A DNA stretch of 64,000 nucleotides from Deferrisoma camini S3R1 (GCF_000526155.1 NZ_JAFN01000001.1:1637014-1701013), one strand, 5' to 3'; positions 44,719-54,020 are shown, counted from the first letter of the stretch. Notes: generated from the letters alone by a model not told the origin. Program-made: numbers and translations.

Positions 44719-45522
44719 TCATCGCCCTTTCTCCTCCCTCCCCGAAACGCCCCTGTCGGCGTCCTCGCCTCTTCCCTCGGCCAGACGGTTGATGAGGTGG
44801 GCTTGGTAGCCGGCGCCGAAGCCGTTGTCGATGTTGACCACGCTCACCCCGGAGGCGCAGGAGTTCAGCATGGCCAGGAGCGCGGCGATCCCGCCGAAGC
44901 TCGCGCCGTAGCCCACGCTGGTGGGCACGGCGATCACGGGTACGGCCACCAGGCCGCCGATCACCGAGGGCAGGGCCCCCTCCATGCCGGCCACCGCCAC
45001 CACGCACCGGGCTCGGCGCAGAACCTCGCCGTGGGCGAGCAAGCGGTGGAGCCCCGCCACGCCCACATCGTAGAGCCGCTCGACCCGGCTTCCGAACGCC
45101 TCGAGGGTGAGGGCGGCCTCCTCGGCCACCGGAAGGTCCGAGGTGCCGGCCGCGGCCACGGCCACCAGGCCCTTCGGCTCGGGAGGGCTCTTCCGGAGCA
45201 CGATCATTCGAGCCGTGGGGTGGTATTGGGCGTCCGGCGTCCGCGCCCGCACCGCGTCCCATGCCGCCCCATCGGCACGGGTGCACAACACCGTGGGAGA
45301 GCACTCGGCCAGCCGGGCGAAGATCTCGGCCACCTGCTCCGGGGTCTTGCCCGCGCCGTAGATCACCTCGGGCAGCCCCTTGCGAAGCCCCCGGTGGTGA
45401 TCCACCTTGGCGAAGCCCAGGTCCTGGAACGGCAGCCCCGCCAGGGCCTCGAGCACCTCGTCGGGGGTCGTGTCCCCGGCCCGCAGCGATTCCAGCAGCC
45501 TGCGCACCTGGTCGCGGGTCAC
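44719..45522 (-). CDS. larB: Nickel-pincer cofactor biosynthesis protein LarB
   Basis: A 267-residue protein. LarB carboxylates nicotinic acid adenine dinucleotide and hydrolyses its phosphoanhydride, the first step in making the Ni-pincer cofactor of lactate racemase-like enzymes. The C-terminal half is PurE-like (TSVGYGASFGGIAALLAMLNSC, SVVNIDNGFGAGYQA). The GTG start overlaps the larE stop (GTGA). The last ~20 residues are Arg/Glu/Gly-rich and likely disordered. Confidence 0.92.
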   Translation of the reverse strand: MTRDQVRRLLESLRAGDTTPDEVLEALAGLPFQDLGFAKVDHHRGLRKGLPEVIYGAGKTPEQVAEIFARLAECSPTVLCTRADGAAWDAVRARTPDAQYHPTARMIVLRKSPPEPKGLVAVAAAGTSDLPVAEEAALTLEAFGSRVERLYDVGVAGLHRLLAHGEVLRRARCVVAVAGMEGALPSVIGGLVAVPVIAVPTSVGYGASFGGIAALLAMLNSCASGVSVVNIDNGFGAGYQAHLINRLAEGRGEDADRGVSGREEKGR

Positions 45523-46346
45523 GGTGAGCCCTCCCGAATCTCGGGGGGCAGGACCTCGTTCAGGGCCCCGGGGCGATAGCCCTGGAGGTCCAGGGCCACG
45601 TAGGCGTAGCCCGCGTCCTTCACGATGCGCACCACCTCGTCGCGCAGGTCTCCGACGACCCGGGGGAACTCGTCGGGCCCCACCTCGATCCGGGCCACGT
45701 CCCCGTGGTGGCGCACCCGCAGCACCCGCAGGCCCAGGCCCCGGAGCCCCTCCTCGGCCCGGCCCACCCGGGCCACCTCGGGCCGGGTGATCGGGGTGCC
45801 GTAGGGAAACCGCGAGGAAAGGCACGCCATGGCCGGCTTGTCCCAGGTGGGCAGCCCCCGGCGGCGCGACAGCTCGCGGATGTCGTCCTTGGTCAGGCCT
45901 GCCTCCTCCAAAGGGCTCCGCACGCCCAGCTCCCGGGCGGCCCGCCGGCCGGGACGGTGGTCGGACCGATCGTCGGCGTTGGTGCCGTCCGCCACCCACG
46001 GAAGCCCCTCTTCCCGGGCCACCTCCCGGAGCCTGCCGAACAGCTCGCGCTTACAGTGGTAGCACCGGTCCGGGGGGTTGCGGGTGAACGCGGGGAGATC
46101 CAGCTCCTCGCTCACGATCCGGCGATGGCGCCCGCCGAGGGCCCGGGCCAGGGCCTCGGCCTCGCGCCGCTCTCGCTCGGGGTAGGTCTCGGACACGGCC
46201 GTCACGCCCAGGGCCCGCTCTCCCAAAACCTCGACGGCCACGGCGTAGAGATAGCTGGAGTCCACCCCTCCGGAGAACCCGATGACCACTCCCCCCATGT
46301 CCTGGAGGATGGCATGCAGACGGCGCTCCTTCTCGGCTAGTGTCAT
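45519..46346 (-). CDS. larE: Sacrificial sulfur transferase LarE
   Basis: A 275-residue PP-loop enzyme (GFSGGVDSSYL) that donates its own cysteine sulfur to the Ni-pincer cofactor. The sacrificial Cys is present in KPAMACLSSRFPYG (C175, matching C176 of the Lactobacillus enzyme), and RCYHCK carries two more. ATG 46346 or TTG 46355; neither has a good ribosome site. larC and a LarA-type racemase are not in the window. Confidence 0.92.
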   Translation of the reverse strand: MTLAEKERRLHAILQDMGGVVIGFSGGVDSSYLYAVAVEVLGERALGVTAVSETYPERERREAEALARALGGRHRRIVSEELDLPAFTRNPPDRCYHCKRELFGRLREVAREEGLPWVADGTNADDRSDHRPGRRAARELGVRSPLEEAGLTKDDIRELSRRRGLPTWDKPAMACLSSRFPYGTPITRPEVARVGRAEEGLRGLGLRVLRVRHHGDVARIEVGPDEFPRVVGDLRDEVVRIVKDAGYAYVALDLQGYRPGALNEVLPPEIREGSP

Positions 46347-46362
46347 GCTCTGCAAGTTATTA

Positions 46363-46627
46363 CCCCAGCGGATAAACAGGCGCTATCGCTCCCTGCTCGG
46401 AGGGGCAAGGGGCCTGCCGGAGAGCCGGGCGCGGCCCCTTAGCTCGCCGCGCAGGGCCTCGGACGCTCGGACCACGAAATAGTTCGGATTCCACCGAGTT
46501 GTCGTGAAACCTGCTTTTCGGTGCCGTGCCTGCGCGGCGAATCTCATGCCCGGCTTCGCGCCCGGCCGGAGGCAGGTCCGTTGCCCCGTCCCCCGAAGGC
46601 TCTCGGTTTGAACGCAACTCGGTATCA
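46363..46627. repeat. Full-length copy of dispersed element A
   Basis: The best reference copy (~265 bp): CAGCGGATAAACAGGCGC at the left, then CTGCTCGGAGGGGCAAGGGG, GAGAGCCGGGCGCGGCC, CGCGCAGGGCCTCGGACGC, CACCGAGTTGTCGTGAAACC, GCGCGGCGAATCTCATGCC, and AACGCAACTCGGTATCAG at the right. The right end forms the stop of the TlpA-like gene on the minus strand. Confidence 0.88.
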
Positions 46628-47908
46628 GAACAGTTCCACCCGAACCCGATCTTCGCCTTGGGGTTCCGCGAAGATCCGTAGGCCAAGGGAGAGCCCCCGG
46701 ATCTCGGCGGCCAGCTGCCCGGGGGTGCCGTAGTAGATCAGATCCTCCCCCCGTACCTGCTGGAGCCGGTACGAGACCCTGCGGAGCTCCTCAAGCACCG
46801 CCCGGGCCTTGAAGTCGAAGTCGGTCACCACCTCGAGCCGGATCGTGCTCGGCTTCGTCGGGAACTCCAGGTCCTTCAGCTTGGCCCGGAGCCTGCCCAG
46901 GTCCACGTCCCCCACCATGCCGGCCCGATACACGTCCCCGGTCCAGAGCGCCTGTCGGTCCTCCTCGCGATACAGGCCGTCGAACTCCAGGTCGGCGTAC
47001 AGCCGCGCCCACCGGCCGTCACCCGCCAGGGGGCTCTCCGGAACCCGGATTCCCTCGCCCGCCCGCGCTGCCGCGTCCGGGCCTGGGAGCCGCACCCCCA
47101 CGCTCGCAAGGGCCTCCTGGGCCAGGGCCACCCTCAACCGGTCGGCCACCACCCCTTCGACCCGGCGCGACTCGGCCTCCCGGTCGGCCCGGCCGACCGG
47201 ATCGGCGATCCAGCCCGACGCGTCGTACAGACCGAACCGGGGCAACTCCGCCTCGACCCGAAAGCTGCCCCACTCCACCCCGCCGCCCGCCCCCTGGCTA
47301 CGCAGCAAGGTGACCAGGCGGGCCCGCAGCCCGGTTCCCCAGGCCCCCAGGGCCACGGTGCCCTCTTCCAGGGCCCGGCCCAGGCGCTCCCGGTCCCCCT
47401 GCCGGTAGCCGGACACCAGGGCCGTGATCCGGCCGGTCCGATCGGCCACCACCAGCAAGGGGATGTATCGGATGCCCAGCGACCGGAGGATCGCGGCGTC
47501 CCGATCCAGCAGGTGGGCCACTCCCAGCGGCCCCCGGGCCGCCTCGTACCTTCGCACGAACCCCGCAATCCGGTTGACCGGCAGCCCCGAGTCGGTGTTC
47601 ACGGCCACCAGGGTCAGGTCCTCGCCCCGGAACTCCCTGCCCACCAGCCGCAGATCGTCCAGCTCCCGCACGCAGTCCCGGCAGTGGACCGACCAGAACG
47701 ACAAGACCACGGCCCCGTCCCCGGCCAGGTCCTTCAACGTCACCGGCCGGCCGGCCAGATCCACCCCTGCCAGGGGGGGAAGCACGTCGCCCACCCGCAA
47801 CCTCGCCGGCGCGTTCTCCTGGGCCGGGGCCGGTTCCTGGGCCGCCCCCTGGCTGGCCAGGGCGAGCAACACCAGCCAGCCCAGGGGCCACCGGATCCGC
47901 CGGATCAT
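46625..47908 (-). CDS. TlpA-like thioredoxin-fold exported protein with unknown C-terminal domain
   Basis: 427 residues: a signal peptide (about 1-23), a redoxin domain (about 35-190) with WSVHCRDC (C76, C79) and a cis-Pro (YIPLLVV). A ~235-residue C-terminal region without a recognised family follows. TlpA-type proteins reduce disulfides in the periplasm, for example in cytochrome c maturation. The CRDC active site differs from the usual CxPC by having Asp instead of Pro. The ATGA overlap with the small gene upstream implies joint function. The TGA stop comes from a repeat element. Confidence 0.75.
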   Translation of the reverse strand: MIRRIRWPLGWLVLLALASQGAAQEPAPAQENAPARLRVGDVLPPLAGVDLAGRPVTLKDLAGDGAVVLSFWSVHCRDCVRELDDLRLVGREFRGEDLTLVAVNTDSGLPVNRIAGFVRRYEAARGPLGVAHLLDRDAAILRSLGIRYIPLLVVADRTGRITALVSGYRQGDRERLGRALEEGTVALGAWGTGLRARLVTLLRSQGAGGGVEWGSFRVEAELPRFGLYDASGWIADPVGRADREAESRRVEGVVADRLRVALAQEALASVGVRLPGPDAAARAGEGIRVPESPLAGDGRWARLYADLEFDGLYREEDRQALWTGDVYRAGMVGDVDLGRLRAKLKDLEFPTKPSTIRLEVVTDFDFKARAVLEELRRVSYRLQQVRGEDLIYYGTPGQLAAEIRGLSLGLRIFAEPQGEDRVRVELF

Positions 47909-48159
47909 TTGAGCTCCTCGTCGTCGATCAGGTAGATGATCCGATTCTTCAGCTCTCCCCGGCTCTTGAGGCTGAGGTAGTACACCCGGTTGCCCACGAT
48001 GGCCCACGCCGAGTCGCCCGCGGCCGAGATGGACACCGGCGGGCCCGCGGGCTCGGGCAGGGTGTACGCCACCGGCGCCTCGGGCCGCAGGAGATTCGCC
48101 AGCAGCAACGCCCCCACCGCGCCCATTCCCACACCGAACAGAAACTCTTTCCGGCTCAT
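47905..48159 (-). CDS. 84-residue anchored protein, unknown
   Basis: Not recognised. One N-terminal membrane helix (about residues 7-25, FGVGMGAVGALLLANLL) is followed by a ~55-residue beta-type domain (SAWAIVGNRVYYLSL ... RIIYLIDDEELK) that would face the periplasm. ATG 48159 has GAAGGAGG upstream. It is coupled to the TlpA-like gene. Confidence 0.65.
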   Translation of the reverse strand: MSRKEFLFGVGMGAVGALLLANLLRPEAPVAYTLPEPAGPPVSISAAGDSAWAIVGNRVYYLSLKSRGELKNRIIYLIDDEELK

Positions 48160-48310
48160 GGTTCGCCTCCTTCCGCCGGCTCACGGGCCGGCGTCGGATG
48201 TGATGACTTGGGTCTGCTGGGCGGCTCGGCAGCTAAGCGGCTCCCAAGCCGCCACCAAAGCTTCGGCGCTCGATTTCCTCCATCCCTCCGCCGATGCCCG
48301 GTCTCGCCTC

Positions 48311-49567
48311 TCACCCCCTCCACACCTCGGGCTCGAAGTTCAGGGTGGCGAAGTAGTCGTCCGCCGTTTCGGCCCGCCGGATCCGCTCCACCGTGCCGTC
48401 GGCCCGCAGCAGCAGCTCCTGGGGCCGGAGCCGGCCGTTGTAGTTGAACCCCATGGCGTGGCCGTGGGCCCCGGTATCGTGGACGAGCACCAGGTCCCCC
48501 TCCTCGATCCTCGGCAGGGCCCGCTGGACCGCGAACTTGTCGTTGTTCTCGCACAGCGCGCCCACCACGTCCACCACGGTGTCCGCCGGCGCGTCCTCCT
48601 TACCGTGCACCGTGACGTGATGGTACGCCCCGTAGATCGCCGGCCGCATCAGCGCCGACATGCAGGCGTCCACGCCCACGTACTCGCGGTAGATGTGCTT
48701 GTGGTTGATGCACCGGGTCACCAGGACCCCGTGGGGGCCGGTCATGTACCGGCCGCTCTCCATGAGCAACCGGGGCACGTACCCATGGGTGCGGCCGAAC
48801 TCCTCGAGCAGCCCCGCGATCCGCGTGGCCATGGACTCCAGGTCCAGGGGCTCGTCCTCGGGCCGGTACGGGATGCCCAGCCCGCCCCCCATGTTCACGA
48901 ACTCGAACCGGATCCCCAGGGCGTCCTGGACCTCCTCGACCACCGCGAGGAGCATCCGGACCGTCTCCACGAAGTAGCCGGCGTTGCGCTCGTTGGAGCA
49001 GATCATCGTGTGCAGCCCGAACCGGCGCGCTCCCCGGTCCCGGGCCTCCCGGTAGGCGTCCACGATCTGCCCGTGGGCCACGCCGTACTTGGCCTCCACC
49101 GGGTTTCCGATGATGGCGTTGCCGGTGCGCCGCGGCCCTGGGTTGTACCGGAAGCAGATCAACTCCGGCATACTCGGCACCTTCGGGATCAGCGTCACGT
49201 CGTCGAGGTTGAGGATCCCGCCCACCGCCAGGCACGCCTCCATCTCCTCGACCGTGGTGTTGTTGGAGGTGAACAGGATGTCCTCCCCGGCCGCCCCCAC
49301 CCGCCGGGCCAGCTCGATCTCCGGGATCGAGCTGCAGTCGAACCCGAACCCCATCTCCGCCATGATCCGGAGCACCGCCGGGTTGGGCAGCGCCTTGACC
49401 GCGTAGTACTCCCGAAACTCCGCCACCCCCGCAAACGCCCTCTTGAGCCTCTCGCCCGTGCTGCGGATCCCGATCTCGTCGTAGATGTGAAACGGGGTGC
49501 CGAAGGTCTCGGCGATGCGAGGCAGAATGGGCGAGAGCCTGTGGTGAAAGTCGGCAGACATCGGCAT
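48311..49567 (-). CDS. lysA: Diaminopimelate decarboxylase-type PLP enzyme
   Basis: A 418-residue fold-type III PLP decarboxylase. The cofactor lysine is K58 (YYAVKALPN), with a phosphate-binding glycine loop (NMGGGLGIPY), a substrate loop (MESGRYMTGP), and DACMSALMRPAIYGAYHHV and LCENNDKFA with the second-subunit Cys-Glu. The usual role is meso-diaminopimelate to lysine. It is a divergent subgroup (LHTMICSNERN instead of LHFHVGSQ). Because it sits beside a lipid-type cluster, a role in making an amine substrate cannot be excluded. GAGGAG lies eight bases before ATG 49567. Confidence 0.8.
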   Translation of the reverse strand: MPMSADFHHRLSPILPRIAETFGTPFHIYDEIGIRSTGERLKRAFAGVAEFREYYAVKALPNPAVLRIMAEMGFGFDCSSIPEIELARRVGAAGEDILFTSNNTTVEEMEACLAVGGILNLDDVTLIPKVPSMPELICFRYNPGPRRTGNAIIGNPVEAKYGVAHGQIVDAYREARDRGARRFGLHTMICSNERNAGYFVETVRMLLAVVEEVQDALGIRFEFVNMGGGLGIPYRPEDEPLDLESMATRIAGLLEEFGRTHGYVPRLLMESGRYMTGPHGVLVTRCINHKHIYREYVGVDACMSALMRPAIYGAYHHVTVHGKEDAPADTVVDVVGALCENNDKFAVQRALPRIEEGDLVLVHDTGAHGHAMGFNYNGRLRPQELLLRADGTVERIRRAETADDYFATLNFEPEVWRG

Positions 49568-49758
49568 AGACGGCGCTCCTCGCTGGCAGAAGAACGGACG
49601 CAAGTCCCCCGAGCGGCTCCCAGCAGCTCGATGGCCGGGGCCGTCCGAGAGCCCTGCTTCCTTCTCGGGAATCGGACTCGGAAGCGGTAAGGATACCCGA
49701 AACCGCGGCACGGGCGCCACGGCGAGGCGCATGGATGAGGGATGGAGAAAGGGGCGGG
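49568..49758. other. Gap before lysA, nothing clear
   Basis: 191 bases with no gene and no repeat copy. A weak GG-N10-GC pair on the minus strand (near 49718) is not convincing as a sigma-54 site. Confidence 0.3.
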
Positions 49759-51546
49759 TCAGGCGGCGGCCGAGGACTTCTTCTCGTTCTCCTCCAGGCT
49801 TCCGGAGCTCGACGCGGTCGCCAGCCGGCGGCTCTCGGCGTTGATCCGCCGGGAGATGCCGAGGAGGGTTCGGTAGTCGCACGACACGATGTCGAGCAGG
49901 GTCTCCCGCTTGAACTCCTCGGCCCCGTCGCGCCCCTCGTACCCGGCCGCGCGGAGCATGAGGAAGTGCTCGTCCGAGATGTCGGTGGGGATCCCCATGG
50001 CCTCGACCGCCTTGCGGAACCGGCCGCACTCCTCCAGCAACCGGACGAAGCTGCGGCCCTGGAGCCCGATGTCCAACCGGGGCCACAGGGAGGGGGGCTT
50101 GTACAGGACGTACTCGTACTCCATGGCCGACGGGATCACCGACTCCTCGAACTCGAACCCGAACCGTTCCTTCTCGGTGTACCACCGGCTGTGCTTGAAC
50201 GGACCCGGAGGGGTCACCATGACCGAGTCCGGCTGGAACTCGCGCAGCAGCTCGAGGTTCGCCTCGAACACCTCCTGGTCGGTCACCCCCTCCACGAGGG
50301 GCGTGGGATAGATCAGGGCCAGCGACACGTCGATGTGGATCCCCGTGCGGGCCTCGGCCTCCCGGATGGCCCGGGCCGTGGCCACCAGTTCCGAGCGGGT
50401 GACGCCCTTGTTCATCACCTGGTCGTTGATCCGGTCGTGGCCGGTCTCCCCGCCGATGAACACGGCCCGCAGCCCCGAGCGCAGCATCACCTCGTACTGG
50501 CGGACCGTCCGCTCGAACACCTCGGGCCGGGCGGCGTTCCGCACGGCCCGGCTCCCCATGCCGTAGACGACCTGGAGTCCGGCGTCCAGGATGCCCTCGG
50601 CGATCCGGGCGCCGAAGGCCGGCGGCGTGTCCGAGCCGGCGAACCGGAAGATACCGATGCCCTGGGCCACCATGGCCTGCATCTCGGCGATCACGTCCTC
50701 CACGGGCCGGGGCGCGTACTTCTTGTAGAAATGGGGGTGAACGCAGAAGTGGCACTTGCCCCAGGGGCAGCCGAGGCTCTCCAGCAGCACGTGGATCCGC
50801 ACCTTCCCCGGGCGGTCTCCGTACCGGGGAACGGCCTTCTTCACGATCTTCACGGGCCGTTTCCGGCCCTTCCGGATCGTCCCGTCCGGCTCCCGCCACA
50901 GCACGTTCTCGAACCTCCGCGACGCCACCGCCTCCAACACCGCCTCCCGGCCCGCTCCGGGCATGGCGTCGATGAGGTCGAGGATCTTGGTCAGCGCGAA
51001 CTCCCCCTCCCCCCGCACGGCCAGGTCGAAGGGGCTCCGCCGCAGGACCTCCTCCTCGTACAGGGTGGCGTGGTACCCCCCGGCGATCAGCACCACCTCG
51101 GGGTCCCGCTCGCGCACGAGCTCGGCGAACCGCCGCGCCCAGCCGAACGCCTCGCCGTACCACAGCTTGACCCCCACGATCGGCACCCCCTCCTCCACCA
51201 CCCGCCACGCCAGGTCCCGCAGGCGGGCCTCCATGGCCCGCCTCTGGAGGGCGGACTGCACCTCCTGGAGCCCCATGGTCGCCCCACCCAGGACCTTCAC
51301 CCAGACCGGGGGGGGGCCGTCGCGCCGGGCGCCCAGCAGCAGGCCGTAGGCCGGCCGCAGGAGCCGGGCCACCGGCTTCAGGGTCAGGTCGGCGAAGAAC
51401 TCGTCGGTGGCCCAGTCCTCCAGCCATACCGAATGGCCCCTGGCCTCGAGATGGGCGGCCAGCACCCCGAGACCATTGTCGAAGAACGTGTCGCTCGCGG
51501 ACCGGCGCCGGGTGGTGAGGGAGTTCCAAAGGAGGATTCTGGCCAT
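49759..51546 (-). CDS. B12-binding-domain radical SAM protein
   Basis: 595 residues. An N-terminal Rossmann-type domain (about 1-190) ends in IAGGYHATLYEEE and LAVRGEGE, typical of cobalamin-binding radical SAM enzymes, although the DxHxxG loop is absent. The radical SAM domain has CPWGKCHFC (C260, C265, C268), a CX4CX2C spacing instead of CX3CX2C. FIGGETGHDRIND and PTPLVEGVTDQE follow, then a ~130-residue C-terminal region. Such enzymes carry out methylations or rearrangements on lipids and natural products. ATG 51546 has GGAG upstream. It is followed by lysA and preceded by the acyl ligase on the same strand. Confidence 0.8.
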   Translation of the reverse strand: MARILLWNSLTTRRRSASDTFFDNGLGVLAAHLEARGHSVWLEDWATDEFFADLTLKPVARLLRPAYGLLLGARRDGPPPVWVKVLGGATMGLQEVQSALQRRAMEARLRDLAWRVVEEGVPIVGVKLWYGEAFGWARRFAELVRERDPEVVLIAGGYHATLYEEEVLRRSPFDLAVRGEGEFALTKILDLIDAMPGAGREAVLEAVASRRFENVLWREPDGTIRKGRKRPVKIVKKAVPRYGDRPGKVRIHVLLESLGCPWGKCHFCVHPHFYKKYAPRPVEDVIAEMQAMVAQGIGIFRFAGSDTPPAFGARIAEGILDAGLQVVYGMGSRAVRNAARPEVFERTVRQYEVMLRSGLRAVFIGGETGHDRINDQVMNKGVTRSELVATARAIREAEARTGIHIDVSLALIYPTPLVEGVTDQEVFEANLELLREFQPDSVMVTPPGPFKHSRWYTEKERFGFEFEESVIPSAMEYEYVLYKPPSLWPRLDIGLQGRSFVRLLEECGRFRKAVEAMGIPTDISDEHFLMLRAAGYEGRDGAEEFKRETLLDIVSCDYRTLLGISRRINAESRRLATASSSGSLEENEKKSSAAA

Positions 51547-51627
51547 GACGTTGCTCCGCAACGGGTCTCGACGAACGCGTCGTCCTCCCCTTCGGCGGGT
51601 TTGGGGCGGAACTTGAGGTTCGTCGGA

Positions 51628-53106
51628 TCAGGGATTCGGGTCCAGCCGAAGCTTGTAGCTTCCGGTCTTGGGGGCCTCTGCCTCCAGGCTCACCCGGCAA
51701 GGGACCGGGGCTTCTCCCGCCAGGTTCTCCGGATCCGGGCGGGAGCCCCGGGCCGGCACCACGTGGAGGGTTCGCGCCCGCTCCGCCTCCGACACCCAGG
51801 CCAGGCACACCTCGGGTCGAGCCTCGGCCCAGTCCCCCAGGGCCCGGGCCGCTGGGGAGGGCACCCGGCCCTCCCGTCCCAGCACGTGCAGGTATCCCCG
51901 GCGGTCGAGGAACCCCCGGTCCCCGGTGATGTAATACCCGCGGTGCCGTGTGACGGCGGTGAGGTCCGGCCGGCGCCAGTACCCCGGCGACACCGTGGGC
52001 CCCCTGACCCGGATCGATCCGGGCTCGCCCGGCGGGAGCGGGTTTCCGTCCGGGTCCGTGACCCGGAGGTCCACGGCCCGGGTGGGCCGGCCGGCCGTCT
52101 CGAGGATCCACGGTTCCCCGTCCAGGGCGCGGGCGTGCTCATCGGGGTGGAGCAGGCAGACCGGCGGCAGGGCCTCGGCCATGCCGTACCCCTGCTGGAG
52201 CACGGGGCCCAACACCTCCAGGGCCTTTCGGATGCGCGGGGCGGGTGCGCCCTCGGTGCCGTAGATCACGGCCCGCAGGCTCGACACGTCCCGCCGCCCG
52301 GCCCGGACCACGTCCACGAACTCGGCCAGCATGGTCGGGGTCAGGAAGATCCGGGTCACCCGGTGGGCCTCCACCAGATCCGCTGCCGCATCCGGATCCC
52401 AACGGGGCAGGAACACGCTCGTGGCCCCCGAGAGCACGGCCGGCAGGATCAGGGTGGAGCCGGCCGTGGCAAGGGGCACCGCGTGGAGGAACACCTCGTC
52501 CGCGCCCACCGGCGAGCGGTTCTCGCGCAGTGCGTGGTACAGACTCGCGCCCCATCCCCTGCCGGTGCTCACGACCCCCTTGGGCTCGCCCGTGGTCCCC
52601 GAGGTGAAGTTGATGGTGACCACGGTATCGCGGGCCCGCCGGAGCGGCCGGGGGATCGGGGCGGCCGCCGCCAGGGCGGCCTCGTACTCCCTCCGGTCGC
52701 CGGCCAGGGGGTCGAGGTGGACCCGCCTCACGCCGGGAACGGCGTCCCCCCGGGGTCCCAGGTACGCCCGGGCCTGGGTGGCCTCGGCGATCCAGCCCAG
52801 CCGATCGTCCCCGGTGCCCGGCGGCACCGGTACGGCCGTGGCGCCGAGCCACAGGCATGCCAGCCGGGCCTCCACAAAGGCGGGGTCGTTGGGCAGGTCC
52901 AGAAGAATCCGGTCCCCCACCGAGATCCCGGCCCCGGCCCACGCGCCCGCCAGGCGCGCCACCCGTTCCCCCAGGCCGGCGTAGGTGACCCCGTCGGGGA
53001 ACGCGGGGCGTCCGGCGTTGCGCCGGAGGGCGGGCCGCAGCAGGCGGTGGGGCAGGCCCGCCGCCCGGATGACGGCCAGGCTCAGGAGGGTTCGGAGGTC
53101 TCGCAC
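51628..53106 (-). CDS. AMP-forming acyl ligase
   Basis: A 492-residue ANL-superfamily enzyme: P-loop TINFTSGTTGEPKGV, YGMAEALPP, YYITGDRGFLDRRGYLHVLGRE, and a catalytic Lys in GSYKLRLD at the extreme C-terminus. It would activate a carboxylate (fatty or aryl acid) as acyl-AMP for transfer to CoA or a carrier. The C-terminal lid domain is short. GTG 53106 lies 25 bases inside the acyltransferase gene. Together with that gene it suggests an activation-and-transfer pair. Confidence 0.85.
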   Translation of the reverse strand: MRDLRTLLSLAVIRAAGLPHRLLRPALRRNAGRPAFPDGVTYAGLGERVARLAGAWAGAGISVGDRILLDLPNDPAFVEARLACLWLGATAVPVPPGTGDDRLGWIAEATQARAYLGPRGDAVPGVRRVHLDPLAGDRREYEAALAAAAPIPRPLRRARDTVVTINFTSGTTGEPKGVVSTGRGWGASLYHALRENRSPVGADEVFLHAVPLATAGSTLILPAVLSGATSVFLPRWDPDAAADLVEAHRVTRIFLTPTMLAEFVDVVRAGRRDVSSLRAVIYGTEGAPAPRIRKALEVLGPVLQQGYGMAEALPPVCLLHPDEHARALDGEPWILETAGRPTRAVDLRVTDPDGNPLPPGEPGSIRVRGPTVSPGYWRRPDLTAVTRHRGYYITGDRGFLDRRGYLHVLGREGRVPSPAARALGDWAEARPEVCLAWVSEAERARTLHVVPARGSRPDPENLAGEAPVPCRVSLEAEAPKTGSYKLRLDPNP

Positions 53107-54020
53107 CGTTCCCTTCCCTGGGCCTCGGCCCAAACCCGAAACGCAGCCACGTCGGCAAACCCGTGGACCCGGGCGAACGCATCCGCCTCGGAGGGCGCCG
53201 CCCGGGCGAGGGCCCCGCCCTCCACGGCGAATCGCCATGCCGTGGCCGGATCGAGGCTGGGAAGCCGTTCCTCTCCGCGGAAGAAACCGTGTTCCAGGCG
53301 GAAGAAGAACCGCCCCAGACCGAACATCCGGTCGCTCTCGCGCATGGCCCGGTCGAGGCGTTCCGGAAGCCGGTTGAGATCGAGCTGCAGCGGCACCGCC
53401 GGCGCCCCCCTGACCGAGTCGTAGGGCTTCACCTCGCCGAACCGCTCGAACAGGTACAGTCGCTCGTAGAACGGAACGTGCCTCGGGTTCACGGTGATGA
53501 CCAGATGATCCACCTCCTTCTGCCGGGCGTAGTACAGCACCGCCTGGTGCAGCAGCCAGAACAGCCCCCGGCGTTTCCCCTCCTCGTCGATCAGGAGCCA
53601 CCGGTACTGGGAGTCCACGGCCAGGGCCGACACCTCGGCCAGCCGGAGTCCCTGCTCCCGGAACCGGTCCAGCTCCTCCTGGTACAGGGCGCTCATGGGA
53701 AGCCCCATGCCTCCGGGATCGTCGAAGATGAGGCTCACCGTTCCCAGGATCAGCGTCTCTTCCCGAGCCAGGAACACCAGGGTCGAGGGAACCAGCTGGT
53801 GGAGGGTGGCCCGCAGCCCGCTCGGGTGGGGCTCGGCATACCCCATGTCCACGTACACGTCGTGGACCAGCCGAAAGGCGGTCTCGAACTCCGCGGCCTC
53901 CTCGGCCACCTTGACGTTGGGCTTCCGGAGGCCCCGGTCCGGGCCCATCCGGATGCTTCGTCGGCGGTCCCTGCGCGGATCCTCGGCGAAGCTGTTCTTG
54001 GGGCCGGGACTACCCCCCAT
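53082..54020 (-). CDS. FeeM-like N-acyltransferase (acyl-homoserine-lactone-synthase fold)
   Basis: A 312-residue GNAT-fold protein resembling FeeM, which joins acyl-ACP to the amine of an amino acid. Key stretches are FRLVHDVYVDMGY, GLPMSALYQEELDRFR, AEVSALAVD, VNPRHVPFYERLYLFERFG and APAVPLQLDLN. PEP-CTERM-associated acyltransferases share this fold. ATG 54020 has GAGGAG upstream. The product is probably an N-acyl amino acid or amine; the substrate is unknown. It starts a leftward group with the ligase, radical SAM protein and lysA. Confidence 0.8.
   Translation of the reverse strand: MGGSPGPKNSFAEDPRRDRRRSIRMGPDRGLRKPNVKVAEEAAEFETAFRLVHDVYVDMGYAEPHPSGLRATLHQLVPSTLVFLAREETLILGTVSLIFDDPGGMGLPMSALYQEELDRFREQGLRLAEVSALAVDSQYRWLLIDEEGKRRGLFWLLHQAVLYYARQKEVDHLVITVNPRHVPFYERLYLFERFGEVKPYDSVRGAPAVPLQLDLNRLPERLDRAMRESDRMFGLGRFFFRLEHGFFRGEERLPSLDPATAWRFAVEGGALARAAPSEADAFARVHGFADVAAFRVWAEAQGRERCETSEPS

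Noticed and set aside
48311-52111. A single 1266-codon frame covering lysA and beyond
   Set aside because: Only the part after 49567 (reading leftward) has protein motifs (lysA). The upstream part is a shadow of the radical SAM and ligase genes, which have their own starts and motifs.
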